9,080 nucleotides of DNA, from contig DATEDC010000198.1 of NCBI GenBank assembly GCA_035286585.1, positions 1 through 9,080 on the forward strand, written 5' to 3'. Every line of letters starts with the position of its first letter. The stretch's first letter is position 1. Positions 1 to 6,610 of the stretch are shown piece by piece. The position numbers and the translations under genes were made by a program. Below the pieces are notes generated by a model that had not been told where the DNA came from, ran no database searches, and worked only from the letters and a program-made list of their open reading frames with translations. Source of the stretch: DSOS01 sp035286585. GTDB lineage: Bacteria; Chloroflexota; Anaerolineae; Anaerolineales; UBA4823.

Positions 1-2
1 CG

Positions 3-89
3 AGCGCCCCCGACATGCGTACTCGTGTTATCTTACACCTGCCTGAAGCAGTTGAAAAGCAAAGTGAAAAGATTGGATTGAATCGATAA
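3..89 (+). other. Possible tail of an upstream gene (weak)
   Basis: This frame is open from the window edge to a TAA at 87-89. Its last 24 codons, from an ATG at 15, read MRTRVILHLPEAVEKQSEKI and then GLNR. The peptide looks moderately protein-like, but codon use is AT-richer than in the neighbouring genes and there is no Shine-Dalgarno sequence before the ATG. It may be the end of a gene entering from the left, or a chance open frame. No function can be assigned. Confidence 0.15.
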
Positions 90-102
90 TCTCAAAAGAG
101 AT
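89..102. other. Small perfect inverted repeat
   Basis: ATCTC-AAAA-GAGAT forms a 5-bp stem with a 4-nt loop in an AT-rich stretch just past the stop codon of the minus-strand 4Fe-4S gene. It could help end that transcript, but the stem is short and AT-rich and the T-run on the minus strand lies in the loop instead of after the stem. It is therefore not a classical intrinsic terminator. Confidence 0.2.
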
Positions 103-122
103 AATTAAGAAGAGCCCAATAT

Positions 123-1202
123 TTACATCATAGAGCCTAAATCCAGGCCGCGCGCCTGGGCCCGTTCCCTGAGCCAGGCCATTTCATCCGCCGGAGTGGC
201 CCGGACCTCTTCGGCAGGACGGCGAACCAGCGCCAGGGCATGCTCCGGGCATGACGACACGCACACCCCGCAGCCGAGGCAACGGATTTCGCTGACCACC
301 GCCAGTCCGCCTTCGAGCGCCAGGGCATCGAACTGGCAGTAATCCAGGCACAGCTCGCAGCCAACGCACAGCTCCTCAGCCACCTGGTTGACGAACGGCG
401 AGCTGGCGACTACGTTGGCAATCCCCAACTCCGCCATGCCCCGCAGGATGCCGCAAGAGCAGGTGCAGCAGTTGCAGATGTAGCCAATCCCGCTCTGGCT
501 GTTGCTCACCGAGTGCACCAGGCCAGCCGCGGCCGCCCGGCGCAAGGTAGCCTGCGCCTGCTCGCGGGTGAGCGATTTCACCACCGGGCTCTGATCGAAC
601 GCGCCTGGCTTCTGGCTCAACGCCAGGCACACATCCAGCGGGTGCTGGCATGGGTCGCCGATCAGGGCTTTCTGCTTGCGGCAGATGCAGTCCAGCACCC
701 CCCAGGCCTGGGCGCTTTCCAGAATATCGGCTGCGCTCTCGTAAGGCCGCACCTCCATATCCATGCGCACGCTCTCTCTCACCGGGATCACCCGGTGGAC
801 GGAAGGCTGGACGCCCAACATCTGCCCGAAGGCGCGCTGGTAGTAAGATTCGAAGACGCGAGCCAGCTCTGCATCCAGGCGAGCAACCTGGTATTCGTAA
901 ATGCCCACTACAAAAGGGATCAAGCCATAGCCGATACCCGCCTCCAGGCGCGCCGCGCCGATCAGTCCGCGGCGGGCCATCCCTTTGAGCTGTTCACGCA
1001 GCACAGCCGGATCGCCCCCGATGCGGGCGGCGATTTGCTCCGGGGTCTCGCGGCTCAGGCGCAGTTGGGAAGCCAGCTCGGCTTCCTCGGGCGTGAACAG
1101 CAGGCCGAGCAGGCGCAGCTCGATGCTATCTTCGCTCGGGGGAAAGCCATTTGGCAGGCTATCCAGGCGTTCAGCCAGACGCTTATAGGGATCAGCGGAC
1201 AT
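123..1202 (-). CDS. Winged-helix/4Fe-4S cluster-binding redox protein
   Basis: A 359-residue protein, probably cytoplasmic (no signal peptide or TM segment). Residues about 35-90 look like a winged-helix fold ending LKGMARRGLI. The middle holds a loose cysteine set, CIC at 172/174 with C185 and C192. A dense cluster, CNCCTCSC, follows at 243-250. The C-terminus is a bacterial 2x[4Fe-4S] ferredoxin domain: C279-C282-C285-C289 and C308-C311-C314-C318-Pro. The first ferredoxin motif ends CQ, not the usual CP. I chose the ATG at 1202 because AAGGAGG lies 5 nt upstream; an in-frame GTG at 1223 would place that site inside the gene. The gene stands alone, divergent from nfeD, with an operator-promoter at 1252-1296. 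Electron transfer or cluster-based sensing is inferred; partner and reaction are unknown. The ferredoxin domain is certain, the overall family is not named. Confidence 0.85.
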   Translation of the reverse strand: MSADPYKRLAERLDSLPNGFPPSEDSIELRLLGLLFTPEEAELASQLRLSRETPEQIAARIGGDPAVLREQLKGMARRGLIGAARLEAGIGYGLIPFVVGIYEYQVARLDAELARVFESYYQRAFGQMLGVQPSVHRVIPVRESVRMDMEVRPYESAADILESAQAWGVLDCICRKQKALIGDPCQHPLDVCLALSQKPGAFDQSPVVKSLTREQAQATLRRAAAAGLVHSVSNSQSGIGYICNCCTCSCGILRGMAELGIANVVASSPFVNQVAEELCVGCELCLDYCQFDALALEGGLAVVSEIRCLGCGVCVSSCPEHALALVRRPAEEVRATPADEMAWLRERAQARGLDLGSMM

Positions 1203-1251
1203 CCTTCCCTCCTTGGGCAACACGTTTATCCAGCCAGCAAATCCAGTTTAA

Positions 1252-1280
1252 AGCATACAGAAAAAACCTCTCCCCGGCAA
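1252..1280 (-). promoter_or_regulatory. Predicted sigma70-type promoter of the 4Fe-4S gene
   Basis: Reading the minus strand, TTGCCG (1280-1275) is separated by exactly 17 nt from TATGCT (1257-1252), giving a start near 1245 and a leader of about 43 nt. The -35 begins directly after the palindrome GTGATATTTGTCAC (1294-1281). Its centre therefore falls about 42 bp upstream of the start, the class II activator position. The promoter at 6576-6604 has the same arrangement, which raises confidence. Confidence 0.55.
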
Positions 1281-1294
1281 GTGACAAATATCAC
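1279..1294. promoter_or_regulatory. CRP/FNR-type operator, copy 1
   Basis: AAGTGACAAATATCAC holds the perfect dyad GTGA-N6-TCAC (1281-1294), the general form of CRP/FNR-superfamily sites. It lies in the divergent gap between the 4Fe-4S gene and nfeD, next to the -35 of the former and about 48 bp upstream of the likely nfeD start. All 16 bases recur at 6560-6575. The regulator gene is not in the window, so its signal (oxygen, NO, cAMP or other) cannot be told from the site. Confidence 0.6.
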
Positions 1295-1300
1295 CCCGGA

Positions 1301-1329
1301 CCGGTCTCCCACGAAAAAACAGCTATAAT
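1301..1329 (+). promoter_or_regulatory. Predicted nfeD promoter
   Basis: A consensus TATAAT sits at 1324-1329. The hexamer 17 nt upstream, CCGGTC (1301-1306), is not a recognisable -35. The predicted start is near 1336, leaving a leader of about 36 nt before the nfeD ATG. A good -10 without a -35 fits an activator-dependent promoter. However, the operator centre at 1287.5 would then be about 48 bp upstream, not the ideal -41.5, so control of nfeD by that site is uncertain. Confidence 0.45.
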
Positions 1330-1371
1330 AAGCACCAGGAGGGCGCTACCCGCTTTCCTCCGGAGTCAACG

Positions 1372-2691
1372 ATGATCAGGCGCTTAGGGTTCTTCCTCTT
1401 CATCCTTTCCGGCTTGCTTACCCTGCTGCCGGCTCCCTCCGGCCGCGCCCAGGACGGCGCCCCTGAAGTGAAAGTGCTGACCGCCGAGGGACCGATCACC
1501 CCGGCGATGCACGAATACCTCAAGCGCGGCATCCGAGAGGCCGAGCGGGATGACGCCGAGCTGCTGGTCTTCCAGCTCAACACCCCGGGCGGCGCCGTCG
1601 ACCTGATGCAGCAGATGATCGCCTCCATCCGTCTCAGCAACGTGCCGGTAGTGGTCTACGTGGCGCCGCGCGGCGCCATGGCGGGCAGCGCAGGGACGCT
1701 GATCACCCTGGCAGGCCACGCTGCTGCCATGGCTCCCGAGACAGCTATCGGGGCAGCCAGCCCGGTCGGCGGGCAGGGGGAAGACCTGGGCGAGACGTTG
1801 GCGGCCAAAGAGAAGAACATCCTCAAAGCTACGGTGCGTTCCATCGCAGAACGCCGCAGCGAGGCGGCCATCCAGCTTGCGGAAAGCACCATCGAAGAAG
1901 CCGCGGCAGCCTCCGCCAGAGAAGCCCTGGAGGTCGGCCTGGTCGATTTCATTGCTGTCGATCTGGACGACTTGCTGAGCCAGCTCGACGGTTTCACTGT
2001 GGTCACCTCCAGCGGCGAGCGCACCCTGCGCACCGCGGGCGCCATGGTCACGCCGATCAATCCCTCCTTCATCGAAAGCCTGCTCTCTGTCCTGACCAAT
2101 CCCAATATCGTCTTCCTGCTGCTCACCATCGGGGTGCAGGCTATCCTGATCGAAATTTCCAGCCCGGGCGGTTGGATTGCCGGGTTCCTCGGGGTGGTTT
2201 GCCTGACCCTGGCGACTTACGGCCTGGGTATCCTGTCGGTGAACTGGTTTGGCCTGATCTTCCTGCTCATGGCTTTCGTGCTCTTCGTCCTGGATCTCAA
2301 AGCGCCCACCCACGGGGCTTTAACCGCGGCTGGGGTGGCCTCGTTGATCGTGGGCGCCCTGGTGCTGTTCAATTCGCCAAGCGTGCCCAGCTTTCAGCGG
2401 GTGTCTGTGCCTTTGATCCTGGGCATGTCGCTTGCCACCGGCGGCCTGTTTCTCGTCGTCCTGAGCTTTGCCCTGCGCGCCCAGCGCGCCCCCATCCGCA
2501 TGGGCATGGAGAGCCTGATTGGGCGGAAGGGCAGCGCCCGCAGCGAGCTCAACCCCACAGGCTCGGTTCAATTGGGCGGCGAATTATGGACCGCGGAGGC
2601 AGTCCCGGGGGAGGCAGCCATCCCCGCCGGCAGCCGGGTCGAGGTGGTGCGGGTCGAAGGGATACGGCTGTTCGTGCGCAAAGCGGGATGA
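1372..2691 (+). CDS. nfeD: Long-form NfeD membrane protein with ClpP-like serine protease domain
   Basis: A 439-residue long-form NfeD, close to the family length. Residues 1-26 are a signal peptide ending at an Ala-Gln junction. Residues about 32-200 form the ClpP-class protease domain: LNTPGG at 69-74, the nucleophile motif GSAGT with Ser106, and the general-base lysine, best aligned as Lys146 (KEKN, followed by VRSIAE). The Ser-Lys spacing of 40 matches the Ser97/Lys138 pair I recall from the archaeal 1510-N protease. About five TM segments span 245-368. A C-terminal NfeD OB-fold (about 378-438) opens with LIGRKG. In characterised relatives the protease cleaves the hydrophobic C-terminus of a partner stomatin (slipin), linking it to membrane quality control. 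No slipin gene adjoins it here, which is unusual. GGAG lies 6 nt before the ATG. Confidence 0.93.
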   Translation: MIRRLGFFLFILSGLLTLLPAPSGRAQDGAPEVKVLTAEGPITPAMHEYLKRGIREAERDDAELLVFQLNTPGGAVDLMQQMIASIRLSNVPVVVYVAPRGAMAGSAGTLITLAGHAAAMAPETAIGAASPVGGQGEDLGETLAAKEKNILKATVRSIAERRSEAAIQLAESTIEEAAAASAREALEVGLVDFIAVDLDDLLSQLDGFTVVTSSGERTLRTAGAMVTPINPSFIESLLSVLTNPNIVFLLLTIGVQAILIEISSPGGWIAGFLGVVCLTLATYGLGILSVNWFGLIFLLMAFVLFVLDLKAPTHGALTAAGVASLIVGALVLFNSPSVPSFQRVSVPLILGMSLATGGLFLVVLSFALRAQRAPIRMGMESLIGRKGSARSELNPTGSVQLGGELWTAEAVPGEAAIPAGSRVEVVRVEGIRLFVRKAG

Positions 2692-2719
2692 GTGGTGGAA
2701 TTTTACTACTATCCCGGGG

Positions 2720-2839
2720 TTAGCCGCGCAGGTCTTTGCTCAGAGCGATGTCGGGGTGCTGGTAGCCGAGGGAGCGTAGCTCGCTACCGGGGGTTCGTCG
2801 CCGTTGAACAAGAGGTTCAGGCGGGCGATCTCAGGTGCA
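2720..2839 (-). pseudogene. Coding-like remnant of an unknown protein
   Basis: On the minus strand directly after the lipoprotein stop, one frame reads APEIARLNLLFNGDEPPVAS before closing with TGA at 2742-2740. A second frame, starting with GAG at 2782-2780, reads ELRSLGYQHPDIALSKDLRG and stops with TAA at 2722-2720. Both segments have high GC at third positions and look like real protein. They would join into one C-terminal tail if a frame change occurred near 2782, inside the hairpin at 2761-2788. There is no start codon or ribosome binding site. It may be the decayed end of a lost gene. I do not recognise the family; chance coding-like sequence is the alternative. Confidence 0.3.
2761..2788. 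repeat. Bulged hairpin between convergent genes
   Basis: GGTAGC-c-GAG (2761-2770) pairs with CTCGCTACC (2780-2788) around a 9-nt loop, giving nine base pairs with one bulged C. It sits between the convergent nfeD and lipoprotein genes, where a bidirectional terminator would be expected, but neither strand has a T-tract after it. It could stall polymerase or stabilise 3' ends. Confidence 0.35.
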
Positions 2840-4381
2840 TCAGCGGGTAATGCGATCGAAAAGACTGCTGGCGAGGGCGGTCAGCAGCTCGATGTCTACG
2901 CTTACCGCGTCTGAAACCCCTCCCCCGCTGAATACCAGGTAGTTCAGCTCCTCGGTCGCGGCGTTAAAGACCTCGGCGTTGAACGAGTTAAGCCGATCGT
3001 AAAACTCGACCAACCGGTCCACTTCACTCCCGGTCAAGACGGCGCCGCCCAGATATCCGCTGCCATCCAGGCATGAATAAGCGCTCGCCTCGCCGCTCCT
3101 GCGGCTGGATAGATAGATTTTTAGCTCGCTGCAGGCGTTTCCACTGGTTTGCAGCCAGGTGAGCACGACGCGGTCGATCTCAACGAAATTGCGGATGTGA
3201 GGCACAAACCAAAACGCGTTGCCATCCTGGTACTTACCCAGGTTGTTTACGCTGAGAACGAACTGCACCGCGAGGCCCTCCAGGTCAGAGAGATCGATAT
3301 CGATCAGGGTGGTATTGCTGTCGTAAAACTCTCTCCAGGCGCCCAAATTGCGCACCACGCCGTTAGAGGTGCGGTAGTCCAGTTGGAAGCGCAGATTGCA
3401 GCCTGGGCTGTCGAATAAACAGCCTATCTCGGCCAGAAAATGGTCCCCATCCCTGACCCGGTAGGGCGGGTATTCGCCGACGATCCAACTCTCTTTACTG
3501 GCGGCAGGCCGGGTCCACAAGGCGGGTTCGTTTTCAACCCGGGTCTCCAATGCGGGACGGTCCAGCAGCAGGACGAATCCATCGGCAGGAATACTGCCGC
3601 CGCGGTCGCTGGAGTCTCCCGGGCAATTCAGCCGCTGGCTGCCGTTGCTCCAATCTGCCAGGCAGAAGTTAGCGACAAAGTCATAAGCATAGCGGTTGCT
3701 GCTGCCAATCGGATTTACCTGGATCTGCACCCAAAAAGGCTCGAGCGCATTGGCAGCGATGCCGAATACATCCCCCGCGGGGTTGCGCAGCATCCATTCG
3801 CCCCTATATACGCCTGGGCTGGCCGGGGCGCGCAAATCGACCCTCAGGTCCACGGTTTTGCCGGGACTGATGACCCCCGGTAAGGGAAGCGAGCGCGCCG
3901 CGCTCATCAAATCGCCGCCCGTAAAAACCAGGCTGTAACCTGCCGACCAGGTGCACGAGCCGATGTTCCTGACCCGCCAGGCCTTGGAAAAATCAGCGCC
4001 CGGTTGGAAGCTGGTGTTATCCGGAACGGTGACATCGCTAACGAACTCAGCCCAGTCACACAGTTGTGGCGTGGAGGTTGGCAAAGGAGGCGGAGGGGTG
4101 GGCGTCGCTGGGGGCGCCGTGGCACTCGGTTCAGGCGTGTGGGTGGACGTTGGCGGGGCGGCTGTCGGCGTGCGGGCCAGCTCGGTCAGCCGGGCGACGG
4201 CGGTGATGCCGGCCTGCAGGGTCATATCTGCGCTGTACGTTTGTGCGGCGGCGGTGTAGAGCGCCTGGGTATCCTGAGTCTCAGCCGTGTCGGCCAGGTT
4301 GGCGCAGGCGCTCACCGCCAGCGTCAAGATCAAGAGAGTAATAGCGCAGGATCGAACAGGGATGACGACGGATTTATTCAC
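2840..4381 (-). CDS. Surface lipoprotein with NBR1-type Ig-like domain
   Basis: A 513-residue exported lipoprotein. The hydrophobic signal (11-25) ends in the lipobox VSAC, placing the lipidated cysteine at Cys26. A helical stretch (31-70) and a Thr/Pro-rich linker (71-106) hold the rest away from the membrane. Residues about 108-225 match the Ig-like domain named after NBR1: FVSDVTVPDNTSFQPG, KAWRVRNIGSCTW, ending YRGEWMLRNPAGDVFG. The remaining roughly 285 residues, with paired cysteines (such as C240/C253 and C321/C328), look like further beta-sandwich structure that I cannot name. The start is GTG, with AAAGGA 9 nt upstream; no ATG lies before the lipobox. The role is unknown, probably binding or structure at the cell surface. 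The gene stands alone, divergent from lipA. Confidence 0.85.
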   Translation of the reverse strand: MNKSVVIPVRSCAITLLILTLAVSACANLADTAETQDTQALYTAAAQTYSADMTLQAGITAVARLTELARTPTAAPPTSTHTPEPSATAPPATPTPPPPLPTSTPQLCDWAEFVSDVTVPDNTSFQPGADFSKAWRVRNIGSCTWSAGYSLVFTGGDLMSAARSLPLPGVISPGKTVDLRVDLRAPASPGVYRGEWMLRNPAGDVFGIAANALEPFWVQIQVNPIGSSNRYAYDFVANFCLADWSNGSQRLNCPGDSSDRGGSIPADGFVLLLDRPALETRVENEPALWTRPAASKESWIVGEYPPYRVRDGDHFLAEIGCLFDSPGCNLRFQLDYRTSNGVVRNLGAWREFYDSNTTLIDIDLSDLEGLAVQFVLSVNNLGKYQDGNAFWFVPHIRNFVEIDRVVLTWLQTSGNACSELKIYLSSRRSGEASAYSCLDGSGYLGGAVLTGSEVDRLVEFYDRLNSFNAEVFNAATEELNYLVFSGGGVSDAVSVDIELLTALASSLFDRITR

Positions 4382-4465
4382 GCGGAGAGATCCTTTCCAC
4401 CAGGTATTGCGCCAGGCGAAATAACGAAATCAGCGATCAGATCAGGCCTTATCCCGGTAAGGTTA

Positions 4466-4494
4466 ATTATAGCCTGGGCCCGGCCTTATTGCGC
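4466..4494 (-). promoter_or_regulatory. Predicted lipoprotein promoter
   Basis: On the minus strand a consensus TATAAT lies at 4471-4466, within GGCTATAATTAACC. The -35 position 17 nt upstream reads GCGCAA, which is poor. The start would be near 4459, giving a leader of about 77 nt that contains a short CCTTA/TAAGG hairpin. Confidence 0.4.
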
Positions 4495-4600
4495 GGGGGA
4501 TACACATAGGTAATGCAAGAAAGATATGGCTGCGAGGGGCGTTCATTACTCCGAGCCAGCCCCCCTGGCGGGTAAGCGAAAGATTCTAATGATGAACTAA

Positions 4601-4629
4601 CAGCTTCGCCCGAACATTTGGGGTAAAAT
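4601..4629 (+). promoter_or_regulatory. lipA: Weak lipA promoter candidate
   Basis: TAAAAT at 4624-4629 is the same -10 variant as at 6599-6604 and lies 45 nt before the lipA start. The -35 region (CAGCTT, 17 nt upstream) is poor. A TAGAAT at 4645-4650 is an alternative -10. The rest of the 4382-4600 gap shows only a small GCCAG/CTGGC repeat (4555-4569). Confidence 0.25.
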
Positions 4630-4674
4630 GGGTGCACCCGGTGATAGAATACCGGCAGTCAATAAGGAGCAAGG

Positions 4675-5622
4675 ATGCCATTTTCACCCACGCGGGATCG
4701 GATCAAACCCGAAGAGATCACCGCCGCGCCGCCGCGCCGCCCGGAATGGATCAAGGTGCGCGCCCCTTCGGGCGAAACCTACCAGTGGCTGCAGGGACTG
4801 ATGCGCCAGAAGGCCCTGCACACCGTGTGCGAGGAGGCCATGTGCCCCAACATCGGCGAGTGCTGGGGCGCCGGCACAGCCACATTCTTGATGATGGGCG
4901 ACGTATGCACCCGCTCGTGCGGATTCTGCGATATCAAGCGCGGCCAGCCCTCCCCCCTGGACTGGCTGGAACCCGAGCGCGTCGCCCAGGCGGTGAAAGC
5001 GATGAATCTCCAGCACGCGGTGATCACCAGCGTCAACCGCGACGACCGGGCGGATGGAGGCGCGCCGACCTTCGCCATGGTCATCCGGCGGATACGCGAG
5101 CTGCACCCCGGCTGCTCGATCGAGGTGCTCATCCCGGATTTCAAAGGCAGCCTGGAGGCCTTGAAGATCGTCATGGACGCCCGCCCGGAGATCCTCAACC
5201 ACAACGTGGAGACCGTGCCGCGGCTGTTCAAGCGGGTGCAGCCGCAGGACCGCTACGAGTGGGCCGCGGCGACGCTCTCCAACGCTAAAAAGCTCGACCC
5301 GGAAGTGCTGGCCAAGTCCGGCATCATGCTGGGCCTGGGCGAAACGATCGATGAAGTGAAAGCCGTGATGCTCGACCAGCGCGAGTGGGGGGTGGACATC
5401 CTGACCATCGGGCAGTACCTGCAGCCGAGCAAGAGACACCTGCCCATCGAGCGCTACTACACGCCCGAGGAGTTCGCCGAGCTGAAGGAGTACGGGCTGG
5501 GCATCGGATTCAAATGGGTGGAAAGCGGGCCGCTGGTGCGCTCCTCCTACCACGCCGCCGAGCAGGTGCGCCAATTGAGCGCGCTGCACCGCAAGCTGTA
5601 CGGAGCTCCCCAACCTGCCTGA
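4675..5622 (+). CDS. lipA: Lipoyl synthase
   Basis: A 315-residue radical-SAM enzyme that inserts two sulfurs into protein-bound octanoyl groups, making the lipoyl cofactor of 2-oxoacid dehydrogenases and the glycine cleavage system. The auxiliary [4Fe-4S] cluster that supplies sulfur is bound by C52-x4-C57-x5-C63 (CEEAMCPNIGEC). The radical-SAM cluster is bound by C78-x3-C82-x2-C85 (CTRSCGFC). Further family signatures are SVNRDD at 119-124, NHNVET at 175-180 and the C-terminal RSSYHA at 289-294, whose serine ligates the auxiliary cluster in known LipA structures. Length and start are standard, with AAGGAG 5 nt before the ATG. No lipB, lplA or dehydrogenase gene adjoins, so octanoyl supply is encoded elsewhere. 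The gene ends 17 bp from the convergent membrane-protein gene, with no terminator visible between them. Confidence 0.97.
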   Translation: MPFSPTRDRIKPEEITAAPPRRPEWIKVRAPSGETYQWLQGLMRQKALHTVCEEAMCPNIGECWGAGTATFLMMGDVCTRSCGFCDIKRGQPSPLDWLEPERVAQAVKAMNLQHAVITSVNRDDRADGGAPTFAMVIRRIRELHPGCSIEVLIPDFKGSLEALKIVMDARPEILNHNVETVPRLFKRVQPQDRYEWAAATLSNAKKLDPEVLAKSGIMLGLGETIDEVKAVMLDQREWGVDILTIGQYLQPSKRHLPIERYYTPEEFAELKEYGLGIGFKWVESGPLVRSSYHAAEQVRQLSALHRKLYGAPQPA

Positions 5623-5639
5623 CCCAAGGCGGACACACT

Positions 5640-6371
5640 CTATTGACTTGTTGATTCTGACAAGGCTGGCCTGCCCATCAGCAACGACCAGCCGCGCGGC
5701 AGATTCCGGAACAGGTATTCGACATACGAAGTGATCAGGAGAAAGATCGTCAAGACCAGGATGACACCCGATACCGTCGCCCATTTCCAGAACACCGCCA
5801 GGGCTTCGTCGACAGCCTGCCTACCCGCTTGGATAATTTCCCCCATTTCCTGGGTTATCGAGACCAGGCTGACAATGTTGCTGAGAATTTGGCCGATGTC
5901 GTTAATAAATCCGAAAGTATTTCCCAGAAAGCCTTTTACCTGGCTAAGACCCGGGATAGGGATCACTTTGTCCAGTTCGAAATTCGTTGTCCGGATTGAA
6001 GTCGGAAGATCGAAGCTGACCACATTCGGGATGGATATTCTCCGCGTGTTGAAACCAGCCGGCACAGGAACAGGATCCAGATTGACGTTGAGCGTCGCGG
6101 GAATATTGCCGATCAGCCCGGCCGCCTGATTCGCTGCCCCGGATACTTCGGCGATTCCCTCACCGACCGTCTCGAAACCCTCGGCGGCGTCATCGATCTT
6201 CTCATTCATCTTCTCGATGTTCTGGTTGATCCGCTCGATGGGCTGCCTCACAACAGCGCGGACATCAGCCAAAAACCGCCAGACAATGAAGATCGCGGCG
6301 ACCAGCAGAAGGATGGGCAGTAAAGCGCGCAAGATGATTACCAGGCCATAAACTCGTCGAAGAACGTTCAT
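5640..6371 (-). CDS. Two-TM membrane protein of unknown function
   Basis: I do not recognise this 243-residue protein. TM1 spans about residues 9-34 (LVIILRALLPILLLVAAIFI within it) and TM2 about 196-218, followed by a short basic tail (RNLPRGW). Between them, residues about 37-80 form an amphipathic, probably coiled-coil stretch (QPIERINQNIEKMNEKID) of the kind seen in signalling and scaffold proteins. Residues 90-140 are beta-like and rich in Val, Pro and Asn; a second helix follows at about 155-192. With both termini on the same side, the middle could be periplasmic. The ATG has a strong GGAGG 7 nt upstream. Codon use is less GC-rich than in nfeD or lipA. A possible -10 (TATAAT, 6492-6487) lies inside the transposase remnant upstream. 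The reading frame is convincing; the function is open. Confidence 0.75.
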   Translation of the reverse strand: MNVLRRVYGLVIILRALLPILLLVAAIFIVWRFLADVRAVVRQPIERINQNIEKMNEKIDDAAEGFETVGEGIAEVSGAANQAAGLIGNIPATLNVNLDPVPVPAGFNTRRISIPNVVSFDLPTSIRTTNFELDKVIPIPGLSQVKGFLGNTFGFINDIGQILSNIVSLVSITQEMGEIIQAGRQAVDEALAVFWKWATVSGVILVLTIFLLITSYVEYLFRNLPRGWSLLMGRPALSESTSQ

Positions 6372-6402
6372 CCTATCACCTCCGGATAAGAAATACGGGC
6401 TC

Positions 6403-6531
6403 CTATTCGCTTCCAGGAAATCCAGTCCCCGCAGCCTCGAACTCCCTCGGCGTAAGGCAGCTCAACGACATGTGGATACGCTTACGATTATACGCATCCT
6501 GAATAAAAATAGTTCCCTGTTTTTGAGCGTC
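6403..6531 (-). pseudogene. IS3-type transposase (integrase core) C-terminal remnant
   Basis: The minus strand encodes 42 residues ending at TAG (6405-6403). They begin DAQKQGTIFIQDAYNRKR and continue IHMSLSCLTPREFEAAG. This is the familiar end of IS3-family OrfB transposases and rve-domain proteins, whose usual text is close to YNRKRIHSSLGYLTPAEFE. The frame stays open to a stop at 6558-6556, but similarity fades beyond about 6531, and the rest of the catalytic domain (the DDE residues) is absent. No terminal inverted repeats are visible. It marks an old insertion-deletion event next to the operator and promoter at 6560-6604. Confidence 0.7.
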
Positions 6532-6559
6532 TGTAGAGTCCGGATATAAGGGATATTAT

Positions 6560-6577
6560 AAGTGACAAATATCACTT
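6560..6577. promoter_or_regulatory. CRP/FNR-type operator, copy 2
   Basis: AAGTGA-CAAATA-TCACTT is an 18-bp palindrome with perfect 6-bp arms. Its first 16 bases are identical to 1279-1294. The 3' arm overlaps the -35 element TTGACC (6576-6581), placing the dyad centre about 42 bp upstream of the predicted start. In CRP/FNR proteins this is a class II activating position, although overlap with the -35 could also permit repression. Confidence 0.65.
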
Positions 6578-6604
6578 GACCAGCAAAATTCTCCTGGCTA
6601 AAAT
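6576..6604 (+). promoter_or_regulatory. Strong sigma70-like promoter
   Basis: TTGACC (6576-6581), a spacer of exactly 17 bp, and TAAAAT (6599-6604) match the sigma70 consensus at 5 of 6 and 5 of 6 bases in these hexamers. The start would be near 6611. The first element downstream is the structured RNA ending at 6780; the multicopper oxidase start is about 330 bp away. Confidence 0.65.
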
Positions 6605-6610
6605 AACTAT

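Noticed and set aside
513..1328. 271-codon plus-strand open frame opposite the 4Fe-4S gene
   Set aside because: It has low protein likeness and no RBS, and it runs through the divergent promoter region; the minus strand carries the cysteine motifs and a good SD.
1384..2313. 309-codon minus-strand open frame opposite nfeD
   Set aside because: Antisense shadow; the plus frame has the signal peptide, protease motif, TM segments and OB-fold.
4081..4170. Low-complexity G/C-rich tract that looks like a repeat array
   Set aside because: It encodes the Thr/Pro-rich linker of the lipoprotein; codons vary and there is no regular unit.
4555..4569. GCCAG-N5-CTGGC inverted repeat upstream of lipA
   Set aside because: A 5-bp stem in C-rich sequence is expected by chance and has no T-tract or clear promoter relation.
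4684..5784. 366-codon minus-strand open frame opposite lipA
   Set aside because: Antisense shadow of lipA; the plus strand encodes a full-length, motif-complete LipA and the shadow also overlaps the end of the next gene.
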